Source: Geothrix sp. PMB-07 (GTDB taxonomy: Bacteria > Acidobacteriota > Holophagae > Holophagales > Holophagaceae). From it: a stretch of 64,000 nt of DNA. Every line of letters begins with the position of its first letter. Position 1 is the first letter of the stretch. The DNA is taken from positions 434,001 to 498,000 of the forward strand of contig NZ_CP132333.1 in assembly GCF_030758935.1 (NCBI RefSeq), in the 5' to 3' direction. Positions 54,737-62,689 of this stretch are shown here, in pieces. The translations under genes and the position numbers were made by a program. The notes under the pieces are model-generated. The model was not told the DNA's origin. It did no database searches and saw only the letters and a program-made list of their open reading frames with translations.

Positions 54737-55603
54737 TTACCTCGGCTTGATCTGCCGTACCACTTCTTCCAATTCTCCGGATCCGGGTCGCTCGGTGGAG
54801 GGGATGTTGCGCCGGGCGAATTCCACGGCGGTGATGGGGGCCGCGCCGTTGCCGAAGCTGGTGAGGCCGGAGCGGATGCAGTTGAAGTAGTAGGCCTCGA
54901 CGGCGTTCACGGCATCAATGTTCTTGGCCAGGGGCTGGAACACGCCGTAGGCCAGCAGGATGCCGAGGAAGGTTCCCACCAGGGCCGCGCCCACCTTGGC
55001 GCCGATGATGTTGGGCGGCTGGTCCAGGAAGCCCATGGTGATCACCACGCCCATGACGCAGGCCACGATGCCGAAGGCGGGGAAGGCGTCGGCGAGGTTG
55101 CCCATGGCCGTGCCCGGCGCGGCGTTCTCCGCGTGGTGCACATCCAGTTCCGCGTCCATCACCAGGTCGATCTCATCCATCTTGGCGCTGCCGTTGATGA
55201 GCAGCTTCATCGAATCGCAGAAGAAATCCATGGCGTGGTGGTTGTGGGTGAAGGTGGGGTATTTCTTGAAGATGGCGGAATTGTGGGGGTCGTTGACGTC
55301 CTGCTCCAGGGCCAGCAGGCCGCCCTTCTTGATGTTCACGTAGACCTCGTACTGCATCATGAGGACTTCCATGTACACGGCCTTGGTGTAGGGGCTGCCC
55401 TTGAGCGGCTTGGCGATGTCGCCCGCCACCCGCTTGATCACGTTCATGGGGTTCGCGGCCAGGAAGGAACCGACACCCGCCCCGAAGATGATGAGACCTT
55501 CCGCGGGCAGAGGATGGAGCAGCGTGGGTATGCTTCCGCCCTCCATCAGGTAGCCCCCGATGACCGCGCCAAAGACCACCACCAAGCCGATGATGAAGAA
55601 CAT
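54737..55603 (-). CDS. motA: Flagellar motor stator protein MotA
   Basis: 288 residues, four membrane helices. GLVVVFGAVIGGYLMEGGSI (helix 1), the cytoplasmic loop with charged residues, and LPAEGLIIFGAGVGSFLAAN then AFPAFGIVACVMGVVITMGF (helix 3) and VGAALVGTFLGILLAYGVFQ (helix 4). Start at ATG 55603 with AGGAG eight bases upstream. Forms the proton-driven stator with MotB, so the organism swims or swarms by flagella. Confidence 0.94.
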   Translation of the reverse strand: MFFIIGLVVVFGAVIGGYLMEGGSIPTLLHPLPAEGLIIFGAGVGSFLAANPMNVIKRVAGDIAKPLKGSPYTKAVYMEVLMMQYEVYVNIKKGGLLALEQDVNDPHNSAIFKKYPTFTHNHHAMDFFCDSMKLLINGSAKMDEIDLVMDAELDVHHAENAAPGTAMGNLADAFPAFGIVACVMGVVITMGFLDQPPNIIGAKVGAALVGTFLGILLAYGVFQPLAKNIDAVNAVEAYYFNCIRSGLTSFGNGAAPITAVEFARRNIPSTERPGSGELEEVVRQIKPR

Positions 55604-55706
55604 GCTGCAACTCCTGCCGTTTTCATCGGTCCGGAAACGCCTGGGCTGAATTCTGGACTCGGACCGGGCCCAGGGCGCTGTCACAATGAAAGGATTCGGA
55701 GGATTT

Positions 55707-56699
55707 ATGGCACCTTCCACTCCTACTCTCGGGCCTGTCGGCAGCTATGTGAAGCACCATTTCAGGCATTTCAATGCCGCGGCCCTGGTGGACGCCGCCG
55801 AAGGCTACCGGGCCTACTTGGCCCAGGGCGGCAAGATGATGGTGACCCTGGCGGGGGCCATGAGCACGGCGGAATTGGGCCTTTCCTTCGCCGAGATGAT
55901 CCGGCAGGACAAGGTGCATCTCATCGTGTGTACCGGCGCCAACCTGGAAGAGGACATCTTCAATCTGGTGGCCCACGATTTCTATGAGCGGGTGCCCCAC
56001 TACCGCGACCTCACCCCCCAGGACGAGGCGGAGCTCCTTGGTCGCCACATGAACCGGGTGACGGACACCTGCATCCCCGAGATGGAAGCCATGCGTCGCA
56101 TGGAGAAGGCCATGCTCGAGGTGTGGATGGAGGCCGATGCCAAGGGTGAGCGCTACTTCCCCCACGAGTTCTTCCAGAAGGTGCTCAAGAGCGGGAAATA
56201 CAAGGAGCACTACCAGATCGACCCCAAGCATTCCTGGATGCTGGCCGCCCTTGAAAAGAACGTGCCCATCGTCGTTCCCGGCTGGGAGGACAGCACCCTG
56301 GGCAACATGTACGCCGCCGCCGTCATCCGGGGCGACGTGAAGAATGTCCATACCGTGCGCACGGGCATCGAGTACATGACCTGGCTGGCCAAGCACTACC
56401 AGGAAGTGACCAAGACCTCGACCCTGGGCATGTTCCAGATCGGCGGCGGCATCGCCGGCGATTTCCCCATCTGCGTGGTGCCCATGCTGCACCAGGATCT
56501 GGAACTGACCGACGTGCCGCTCTGGGGCTACTTCTGCCAGATCAGCGACAGCACCACCAGCTACGGGTCCTACTCCGGCGCCGTGCCCAACGAAAAGATC
56601 ACCTGGGGCAAGCTGGGCATCGACACGCCCAAGTTCATCGTGGAAAGTGATGCCACCATCGTCGCCCCGCTGATTTTTGCTTACCTGTTGGGTTGGTAG
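55707..56699 (+). CDS. Deoxyhypusine synthase-like protein
   Basis: 330 residues. NAD-dependent deoxyhypusine synthase family. MVTLAGAMSTAELGLSFAEM, the GANLEEDIFNLVAHDFYE site, GWEDSTLGNMYAAAVIRGDV and FQIGGGIAGDFPICVVPM. The catalytic Lys is kept in NEKITWGKLGID, matching the eukaryotic motif with Trp-Gly-Lys. Bacteria lack eIF5A, so the product is probably a polyamine conjugate such as homospermidine, or unknown. Start at ATG 55707, with GGAGG just upstream; an ATG at 55686 is in frame. Divergent from motA. Confidence 0.88.
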   Translation: MAPSTPTLGPVGSYVKHHFRHFNAAALVDAAEGYRAYLAQGGKMMVTLAGAMSTAELGLSFAEMIRQDKVHLIVCTGANLEEDIFNLVAHDFYERVPHYRDLTPQDEAELLGRHMNRVTDTCIPEMEAMRRMEKAMLEVWMEADAKGERYFPHEFFQKVLKSGKYKEHYQIDPKHSWMLAALEKNVPIVVPGWEDSTLGNMYAAAVIRGDVKNVHTVRTGIEYMTWLAKHYQEVTKTSTLGMFQIGGGIAGDFPICVVPMLHQDLELTDVPLWGYFCQISDSTTSYGSYSGAVPNEKITWGKLGIDTPKFIVESDATIVAPLIFAYLLGW

Positions 56700-56703
56700 A
56701 AAA

Positions 56704-56784
56704 GATCACCACCAAGGCACCAAGACACCAAGAACTGCAAAGCCAAGTTCCTTGGTTTTTCTTGGTGTCTTGGTGGTAAATCAG
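56704..56784. repeat. Short palindromic repeat element, copy 2
   Basis: Same CACCAAGN/CTTGGTGN design as copy 1. Left arm GATCACCACCAAGGCACC-type, right arm CTTGGTGTCTTGGTGG. About 25 bases between the arms, containing TTCCTTGG. No gene. Lies between the DHS-like stop and the stop of the convergent methyltransferase gene. Confidence 0.82.
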
Positions 56785-56795
56785 TTTCTTTGTCT

Positions 56796-57545
56796 TCAGA
56801 GATCAAACACCAGTAGCTTCGCCCCATCGCGCCCCGCCACGGGGACCACGCGGTGGGGCGTTTCAAAGGGTACCTCGAAGCTGTGGCTGATGAAGCGTGA
56901 GCCGGGCTTCATCTCGCGGCGCGCCTTGGCCCAGAGGCCGGGCATGGGCACCGGCGACAGAAAGGCGTAAGCCACGTCGACATCGGCCAAGTTCGCGCGC
57001 CAGAGGCTGCCCAGGCGGATGTGTGCGTTGGCATGGGGCAGGCAGCGCAGCCAGGCCACCAGCCAGGTGAGGGGAGAGGCTTCGATGCCCAGGAAGGTGC
57101 CGTCCGGGCGCGCCTTGGCAAGGTGCGCCACGGGTCCGCCGAAGCCGCAGCCCAGATCCACGAAATGCAAGCCCGGCTGCGCCGGCAGCAGCCCTGCCAG
57201 CTTCTCCCAGGCGTCCTGGCTGGCGTGGTACAGCGGCACCCGCGTGAAGAGCCCACCTCCGAAGACCAGGGCCAAGCCCAGGAAGAGGGCGAGGTAGACC
57301 CAACCCGGGATGGGCGCGTTCCAAAGGGCCCGCACCAGGAAGGGGAGGGCGGCCTGCATGAACACCCAGCGGGGGCCAAGGTCCATCCATCGGGAGAGGA
57401 ACACCGCCAGCACCGCCTGCAGCAGCACCCAGATCAACGGCGTGAAGCGCAGTCCCAGTCGCGCCAGGGCCACCAGAATCGTGAAAGCCAGGGCCTGCGC
57501 CAGCAGGGCGCGCAGCACCGGGGGCAGGCGGCGGATCAGCGACAT
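56796..57545 (-). CDS. FAM173-like membrane-anchored SAM methyltransferase
   Basis: 249 residues. N-terminal helices (about 10-95, for example AFTILVALARLGLRFTPLIW and VYLALFLGLALVFGGGLFTR), then a class I methyltransferase domain starting VPLYHASQDAWEKLAGLLPA. Motif I VDLGCGFGGPVAHLAKA and the acidic site LGIEASPLTWLVAWLRC. Resembles the FAM173 lysine methyltransferases, which sit in membranes. Target unknown. Confidence 0.8.
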   Translation of the reverse strand: MSLIRRLPPVLRALLAQALAFTILVALARLGLRFTPLIWVLLQAVLAVFLSRWMDLGPRWVFMQAALPFLVRALWNAPIPGWVYLALFLGLALVFGGGLFTRVPLYHASQDAWEKLAGLLPAQPGLHFVDLGCGFGGPVAHLAKARPDGTFLGIEASPLTWLVAWLRCLPHANAHIRLGSLWRANLADVDVAYAFLSPVPMPGLWAKARREMKPGSRFISHSFEVPFETPHRVVPVAGRDGAKLLVFDL

Positions 57546-57563
57546 GCTCTTATGCTAGTGCGA

Positions 57564-58466
57564 ATGAGCATCACGGGCCGCTTCGCCCCTTCACCCACCG
57601 GCATCCTGCACCTGGGGAACCTGCGCACGGCGCTGGCCTCCTGGCTTTCCGTCCGCAAGGCGGGGGGCCGTTGGCTCATCCGCGTGGAGGATGTGGACGG
57701 TCCCCGCTGCCATCGCGATCTGGGCGACGCCCAGCTGAGGGATCTCGAACGCCTGGGGCTGGTCTCCGATGAACCCGTGGTTTGGCAGTCCGAACGGAGC
57801 GCCCACTACCGTGAGGCCCTGGCCTCGCTCCATCGGGCCCACCTTCTGTATCCCTGCGCATGCACGCGCAAGGACCTGCAGCTGCTGGCTTCGGCCCCCC
57901 ATGCGGAGGACGGCCTGCGTCCATATCCGGGGCGCTGCCGATTCAGGGCCTGGGAGGGTTTCGAGAGGGCCCTGCGCTTCCAGCTTTCCGATGGGGTCAT
58001 CCTCTGGGAGGACCGCTTGTTGGGGGCGCAATCAGATGATCCGGCCCTCCTCACGGGCGATCCGCTGCTCTTCCGCCGCGATGGCTGCTTCGCCTACCAC
58101 TTGGCGGTGGTGGTGGATGACGGCGCCCAGGGTGTGGACGAGGTGGTGCGGGGGGCGGACCTTCGCCCCGTGACGGCCACTCAGATCCGGTTGCAGGAAG
58201 CTCTGGGCCTCCCAACACCGGCCTACGCCCATCTGGGCATGGTGCTGGCGCCGGATGGGGGCCGCCTGGGGAAACGGGCTGGGGCCTTGGGCATCGAAGC
58301 CTTGGCTGACAGGGGTGTGGCTGTGCCGGATCTGCTCGGCTGGCTGGGCTGGAGCCTGGGTTGTTTGAGCGAGGCGAAGCCCTGCCAGGTGGAAGAACTC
58401 ATTGCCGGTTTCGATTGGAGCCGGGTCCCGAAGGGCGACGTGCGGGTGCCGCCGGTCTGGGGTTAG
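57564..58466 (+). CDS. gluQ: Glutamyl-Q tRNA(Asp) synthetase
   Basis: 300 residues. Attaches glutamate to queuosine in tRNA-Asp. GRFAPSPTGILHLGNLRTAL (HIGH motif as HLGN) and GGRLGKRAGALGIEAL (KMSKS-like site LGKR). The zinc-binding Cys set (YPCACTRKDLQLLA) is present and the anticodon domain of GltX is missing, which marks GluQ. Start at ATG 57564; an in-frame ATG at 57552 is possible. Divergent from the methyltransferase gene. Confidence 0.93.
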   Translation: MSITGRFAPSPTGILHLGNLRTALASWLSVRKAGGRWLIRVEDVDGPRCHRDLGDAQLRDLERLGLVSDEPVVWQSERSAHYREALASLHRAHLLYPCACTRKDLQLLASAPHAEDGLRPYPGRCRFRAWEGFERALRFQLSDGVILWEDRLLGAQSDDPALLTGDPLLFRRDGCFAYHLAVVVDDGAQGVDEVVRGADLRPVTATQIRLQEALGLPTPAYAHLGMVLAPDGGRLGKRAGALGIEALADRGVAVPDLLGWLGWSLGCLSEAKPCQVEELIAGFDWSRVPKGDVRVPPVWG

Positions 58467-58469
58467 CGC

Positions 58470-58886
58470 TCAGTGCTCGTCCATCACCCAGGCGAAGAGC
58501 ACGCCTTCCTGGAACTCCCAGAGCAGGCTCCGCTTCACCTGGGCGCCGCCCTTGTTCCAAAGGAAGCTGATGCGGCCCTTGCCTTTGGCGCGCGCATCCA
58601 GAGCTTCCTTGATGAAGGCACGGCCAGTGGCGTCCTTGACGTTGCTCATGTTGGCCCCGATGTACTTGGAGGATTCTCCGTGGATGAGCGTCTTGCCGGA
58701 CTCATCCAGCACCATCAGGTAGCCCGCGGGGGAATCGTGGAATTTACCGGAATTGGCTTCCTTGATGAGGGCCATGGCGCCGTTGGCGTAGTAGTAGGCC
58801 ATGGCGTCTTTCAGCATGGCCGCGCCATCGGCGGACAAAGGCAGCCCGAGCATCAGGCAGGGAAGGGCTCGAAGAAACAACCGCAT
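58470..58886 (-). CDS. Exported single-Cache-domain protein
   Basis: 138 residues. Signal peptide (FLRALPCLMLGLPLSADGA), then an sCache_2-like fold: AYYYANGAMALIKEANSGKF, GYLMVLDESGKTLIHGESSK, YIGANMSNVKDATGRAFIKE and GKGRISFLWNKGGAQVKRSL. No transmitter domain, so a stand-alone ligand-binding protein in the periplasm. Convergent with gluQ. Confidence 0.82.
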   Translation of the reverse strand: MRLFLRALPCLMLGLPLSADGAAMLKDAMAYYYANGAMALIKEANSGKFHDSPAGYLMVLDESGKTLIHGESSKYIGANMSNVKDATGRAFIKEALDARAKGKGRISFLWNKGGAQVKRSLLWEFQEGVLFAWVMDEH

Positions 58887-59054
58887 GAAACCTCCAAGAC
58901 TCTGCTCTATCGGGGCGGGGGCGTGAGGTCTTGATCACAGCTCAGATCAGGGGCCGCACGCGGGAAATGCTACCAATTAGAGCAAAGCCCATCCAACGCG
59001 AAAATCTTCTGATCCATCAATGGAATGCCCCGGGACCGGCCGAAAAGGGGCAAC

Positions 59055-59084
59055 GCAAAGGACCCGGTTGCCCGGGTCCTTTGC
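59055..59084 (-). terminator. Intrinsic terminator of rpsT
   Basis: 13-bp perfect stem GCAAAGGACCCGG with CCGGGTCCTTTGC, 4-base loop, 18 bases beyond the rpsT stop on the minus strand. The trailing T-run is weak, but the stem is strong. Confidence 0.82.
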
Positions 59085-59101
59085 ATGAGAGAGAGGCCGA
59101 A

Positions 59102-59365
59102 CTAGGCCAGCTTGTTGACCTTGGCGGCCAGGCGGGACTTGGTGCGGTCCGCAGCATTCTTGTGCATGACGCCCTTGCGGCAGGCCTTGTCGACCAGACC
59201 CTGGGTGGCGGGCAGGAGCTTGGCGGCCTCATCCTTCTTGCCACCGGCGATCAGGGCCAGGAAGCTCTTGACGGCGGTCTTCAGGGTCGAGCGATTGCTG
59301 CGGTTGCGCAGGCGCGCCTCGGCATCGCGACGGGCCTTCTTGGCAGCGGACTTGTGATTGGCCAT
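59102..59365 (-). CDS. rpsT: 30S ribosomal protein S20
   Basis: 87 residues, all helical and basic. ANHKSAAKKARRDAEARLRN, RSNRSTLKTAVKSFLALIAG and VDKACRKGVMHKNAADRTKS then RLAAKVNKLA match S20. Single gene with its own terminator, as in most bacteria. Confidence 0.97.
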   Translation of the reverse strand: MANHKSAAKKARRDAEARLRNRSNRSTLKTAVKSFLALIAGGKKDEAAKLLPATQGLVDKACRKGVMHKNAADRTKSRLAAKVNKLA

Positions 59366-59556
59366 GTTCGATTCTCCAGCTTCCGGAGCAGTCCCCCGTA
59401 CAGGGGCATGGGGAAGCGCGAAAGACCATCCTATCGCAAACAGCCTTTAGGTCAAGGGCAAAAGCCTGGGCCCAAGGCTGATTCGACCCCTTCCTGCGGG
59501 GGCCTCGCCAGGGCATCCTAGTCGGAGGCGATGGGCCTCCCGGGAAGGATGGGGTC

Positions 59557-60387
59557 ATGCCGCAGCAGAAATTGGAGTCCGTCGTGGATTTGGCGGCGAA
59601 GGCGAAAGCCCTTCGCAAGGATGTGCTGCTGCAGGTCTACAAGGCCCAGAGCGGCCACCCCGGCGGCAGCCTGAGCTGGATCGACCTCGGCGTGGCGCTC
59701 TACTACCACGAAATGAGGGTGTTCCCGGAGGATCCAACCAATCCCAAACGGGATCGCTTCGTGCTCTCCAAGGGCCATGCCTGCCCCAGCCAGTACGCCA
59801 TCCTCGCCGACCAGGGCTTTTTCCCCCATGCCTGGCTGGAGACCTTCCGCCAGTACCCCACCAAGCTCCAGGGCCATGCCGAAAACCACTACACCCCGGG
59901 CGTGGAAGTGACCACCGGCAGCCTGGGCCAGGGCCTGCCCCAGGCCGTGGGCATCGCCATCGGTCTGAAGGTGCAGAAATCCGACAGCCGCGTCTACTGT
60001 GTGGTGGGCGATGGCGAAAGCCAGGAAGGCATCATCTGGGAAGCGGCCATGGCGGCGCCCCACCACAAGCTCGACAACCTGTGCGTGTTCCATGACCTCA
60101 ATGGCCTGCAGATCGACGGCGACGTGAAGAAAGTGATGAACATCAACCCCATCACCGACAAGTGGAAAGCCTTCGGTTGGGCCGTGAAGGAAATCGACGG
60201 CCACGACTTCACCCAGATCCTGGAGGCCCTGGCCTGGGCCCGCACGATCAAAGGGCAACCTGCGATGATCTGCGCCCGCACCGTGAAGGGCAAGGGCGTG
60301 AGCTTCATGGAGAACCAGGCCGGCTGGCACGGCGTTCCGCCCAAGACCGAAGACTACGAAAAGGCCCTGGCCGAGCTGGCGAATTAA
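59557..60387 (+). CDS. Transketolase N-terminal subunit
   Basis: 276 residues, half of a transketolase. The TPP part SGHPGGSLSWIDLGVALYYH, FVLSKGHACPSQYAILADQG, YTPGVEVTTGSLGQGLPQAV and the metal/TPP motif CVVGDGESQEGIIWEAAMAA with LHDLNGLQ-type residues (FHDLNGLQIDGDV). Split transketolases need a C-terminal subunit with the pyrimidine-binding site; it is not next to this gene, where argS follows after 11 bases. Ribosome site GGATGGGG-like before ATG 59557. Confidence 0.9.
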   Translation: MPQQKLESVVDLAAKAKALRKDVLLQVYKAQSGHPGGSLSWIDLGVALYYHEMRVFPEDPTNPKRDRFVLSKGHACPSQYAILADQGFFPHAWLETFRQYPTKLQGHAENHYTPGVEVTTGSLGQGLPQAVGIAIGLKVQKSDSRVYCVVGDGESQEGIIWEAAMAAPHHKLDNLCVFHDLNGLQIDGDVKKVMNINPITDKWKAFGWAVKEIDGHDFTQILEALAWARTIKGQPAMICARTVKGKGVSFMENQAGWHGVPPKTEDYEKALAELAN

Positions 60388-60398
60388 GGATTGATGGA

Positions 60399-62198
60399 AT
60401 GGATGCCCTGCGACACACCTTCGAACAGCGGCTGGCGGCGGCCCTGCCTGGCGTGGACATCGCGCTGGAGCGGCCCAAGTCCGGCGAGCTGGGCGACCTG
60501 GCCTACCCCTGTTTCCGTGCGGCCAAGCAGCTGGGCAAGAATCCGGCGCAGCTTGCGCAGGAACTGGCCGGTGCCATTGCCATCGAGGGCGCCACGCTGG
60601 TGGCCGCCGGTCCGTACCTGAACCTGAAACTGGCGCCGGAGACCCGCGCCCAGGCGGTGCTGGGCGCCATTCTCGCGGCGCCTGAAGGGCGGCCCTTTGG
60701 CTTCCGCCCGGCCAACGGCAAGAAGGTGATCGTCGAGTACAGTTCACCGAACATCGCCAAGCTCTTCACCATCGGCCACCTTCGTTCCACCATGATCGGC
60801 CACGCCCTGGCCCAGACCCACCAGGCCCTGGGTTACGACGTGATCCGCCTCAACCACCTGGGCGATTGGGGCACCCAGTTCGGCACGCTGCTGGCGGCCT
60901 ACACCCGCTGGGCTCAGGACGGAAACGCCGACCTGGAGCAGGATTTCGACTGGGCTGAGCCGGCTCCTGACAAGCGCCGCACACCCCTCTTCCGTCTGTT
61001 CCAGCTGTATGTGCGGTTCCATGCTGAAGAAGAGAACGATCCGGCCATGCGCGACGAGGCCCGCGGCTGGTTCAAGCGGCTGGAAGCCGGTGACGCCGAG
61101 GCCCGCCGCCTCTGGAGCTGGTTCCGCGAGATCTCGCTGAAGGAATTCCAGCGCATCTACGACCGTCTCGGCGTCAGCTTCGACACGCTATCCCAGGGCG
61201 AAGCGTTTTACGAGGACCGCCTCGTCCCCACCATGGATCGGCTCGCGACCGCGGGGCTGCTGGTGGAAGGCGACAAGGGCGCCCGCATCATCAACCTGGA
61301 GGACGTGGGCATCAGCACGCCCTGCCTCGTGCAGAAGGGCGATGGCACCAGCATCTACGCCACCCGCGATCTCGCTGCGGCGCTGTATCGCAAAGAAGCC
61401 TACGCCTTCGACCGCTGCCTCTACGTGGTGGGCACGGATCAGGTGCTGCACTTCCAGCAGATCTTCGCGGTGCTCGACAAGCTGGATCCCTGGTTCAAGG
61501 GCCGCATGCTGCACACGCCCTTCGGCATGGTGAAGCTGCCCGAAGGCAAGATGAGCACCCGCAAGGGCAATGTCATCTTCCTCGAGGATGTGCTCGACGA
61601 GGCCCGTGAGCGCGTGGCCGCCATCATCGACGAGAAGAACCCCGACCTGGCGAACAAGGCCGAGGTGGCCGAGATGCTGGGCATGGGCGCCGTGGTGTTC
61701 TTCGACGCCATGAACGACCGCGTGAAGCCCATCACCTTCACCTGGGACCGCGTGATCGCCCTCGATGGCGACACGGGCCCCTACGTGCAGTACGCCCACG
61801 CCCGCATCATGAGCGTGCTGAGAAAAGCCGGTGGCGATTGGGCGGCCAAGGCCCAGGCTGGAACGCCGGTGGGCCCCGTGGTGCCCTTCGCTTCTGCGCC
61901 ACCGCCTGCGGATCTGGGCGGTCTTCAGGCGCCTGAAGCACAAGCCCTGCTCTTCGAGTTGGCCGGTTTGCCCGGTGCCATCGCCGCCGTGGCGGAAGGC
62001 TGCATGGCCACCCCGCTGGCGCGTCAGCTGGTGTCGGTCGCCAGGTCGTTCAGCGGCTACTACACGAACTGTCCCATTCTTGCCCCAGAGAACACGCCCG
62101 CCGTGCGCGACGCCCGCCTCGCCCTGTGCGTGGCGACGGCCCGCGCGCTGCGCCAGGGCCTGTTCCTCATGGGCATCCAGGCCCCGGAGGAGATGTGA
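60399..62198 (+). CDS. argS: Arginyl-tRNA synthetase
   Basis: 599 residues. VEYSSPNIAKLFTIGHLRST has the ArgRS HIGH motif, then LNHLGDWGTQFG, the LPEGKMSTRKGNVIFLEDVL KMSK-type region and ALDGDTGPYVQYAHARIMSV. The C-terminal anticodon domain ends in the usual LCVATARALRQGLFLMGI. Start at ATG 60399, AAGGA upstream. The stop shares bases with a GTG that may start the GxxExxY gene. Confidence 0.97.
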   Translation: MDALRHTFEQRLAAALPGVDIALERPKSGELGDLAYPCFRAAKQLGKNPAQLAQELAGAIAIEGATLVAAGPYLNLKLAPETRAQAVLGAILAAPEGRPFGFRPANGKKVIVEYSSPNIAKLFTIGHLRSTMIGHALAQTHQALGYDVIRLNHLGDWGTQFGTLLAAYTRWAQDGNADLEQDFDWAEPAPDKRRTPLFRLFQLYVRFHAEEENDPAMRDEARGWFKRLEAGDAEARRLWSWFREISLKEFQRIYDRLGVSFDTLSQGEAFYEDRLVPTMDRLATAGLLVEGDKGARIINLEDVGISTPCLVQKGDGTSIYATRDLAAALYRKEAYAFDRCLYVVGTDQVLHFQQIFAVLDKLDPWFKGRMLHTPFGMVKLPEGKMSTRKGNVIFLEDVLDEARERVAAIIDEKNPDLANKAEVAEMLGMGAVVFFDAMNDRVKPITFTWDRVIALDGDTGPYVQYAHARIMSVLRKAGGDWAAKAQAGTPVGPVVPFASAPPPADLGGLQAPEAQALLFELAGLPGAIAAVAEGCMATPLARQLVSVARSFSGYYTNCPILAPENTPAVRDARLALCVATARALRQGLFLMGIQAPEEM

Positions 62199-62629
62199 AT
62201 CCGGAACCCGGAAAAGATCACCACCAAGACACGAAGACACCAAGAAAGAACCTCTCACCTCAAGAAGAGAGGATTGCCTCCTTGATTGTGGATGCCGCCA
62301 TTAAGGTTCATCCCGCCTTGGGTCCCGGGCTATTAGAAAGCGTGTACGAAACGTGTCTTTCGCATGAGCTTCGTCATCGTGGGCTGCAAGTGGAAGCGCA
62401 AGTCCCAGTGCCGATCCGTTATGAAGGATTGACCCTGGATGGCGGATTCCGCCTCGACCTCCTTGTGGAAGGGCTCGCGGTCATTGAGCTCAAGGCTTTG
62501 GAGAAACTCCTGCCGGTCCATGACGCCCAACTTCTTACCTGCTTGAAGCTGTCCGGCCGAAGGCTCGGCTTTCTCCTCAATTTCAATGTCCCCGTTATGA
62601 AGAACGGAATTTCAAGATTCGTTCTCTAA
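62195..62629 (+). CDS. GxxExxY protein (PD-(D/E)XK nuclease-like)
   Basis: 144 residues if started at GTG 62195, where GGAGGAG lies upstream; a start further inside (ATT or TTG near 62277) is possible. The family signature GPGLLESVYETCLSHEL has the GxxExxY core. RLDLLVEGLAVIELKALEKL gives a D...ExK arrangement as in PD-(D/E)XK nucleases. The left repeat itself is translated as DHHQDTKTPRKN. The gene lies wholly inside an element with inverted repeat ends and its stop is just before the right repeat. The GxxExxY family is known; its function is not established. Confidence 0.8.
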   Translation: MNPEPGKDHHQDTKTPRKNLSPQEERIASLIVDAAIKVHPALGPGLLESVYETCLSHELRHRGLQVEAQVPVPIRYEGLTLDGGFRLDLLVEGLAVIELKALEKLLPVHDAQLLTCLKLSGRRLGFLLNFNVPVMKNGISRFVL

Positions 62630-62676
62630 GCCTTTTTGCAGTTCTTGGTGCCTTGGTGTCTTGGTGGTGATCAGTT
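62214..62676. mobile_element. Inverted-repeat element carrying the GxxExxY gene (copy 3)
   Basis: Left end 62214-62246 (GATCACCACCAAGACAC, then GAAGACACCAAGAA) is the inverted copy of the right end 62635-62676 (TTGGTGTCTTGGTGGTGATC). The full pair reads as the same CACCAAGN words as the short copies at 11818-11910 and 56704-56784. Here about 390 bases with a nuclease-like gene lie between the arms. No transposase, no obvious target-site duplication. Confidence 0.72.
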
Positions 62677-62689
62677 CAAGGAGTAGGCG

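Noticed and set aside
53828-55987. A 719-residue plus-strand ORF opposite motB-motA
   Set aside because: Antisense of two clear stator genes; composition typical of shadow frames.
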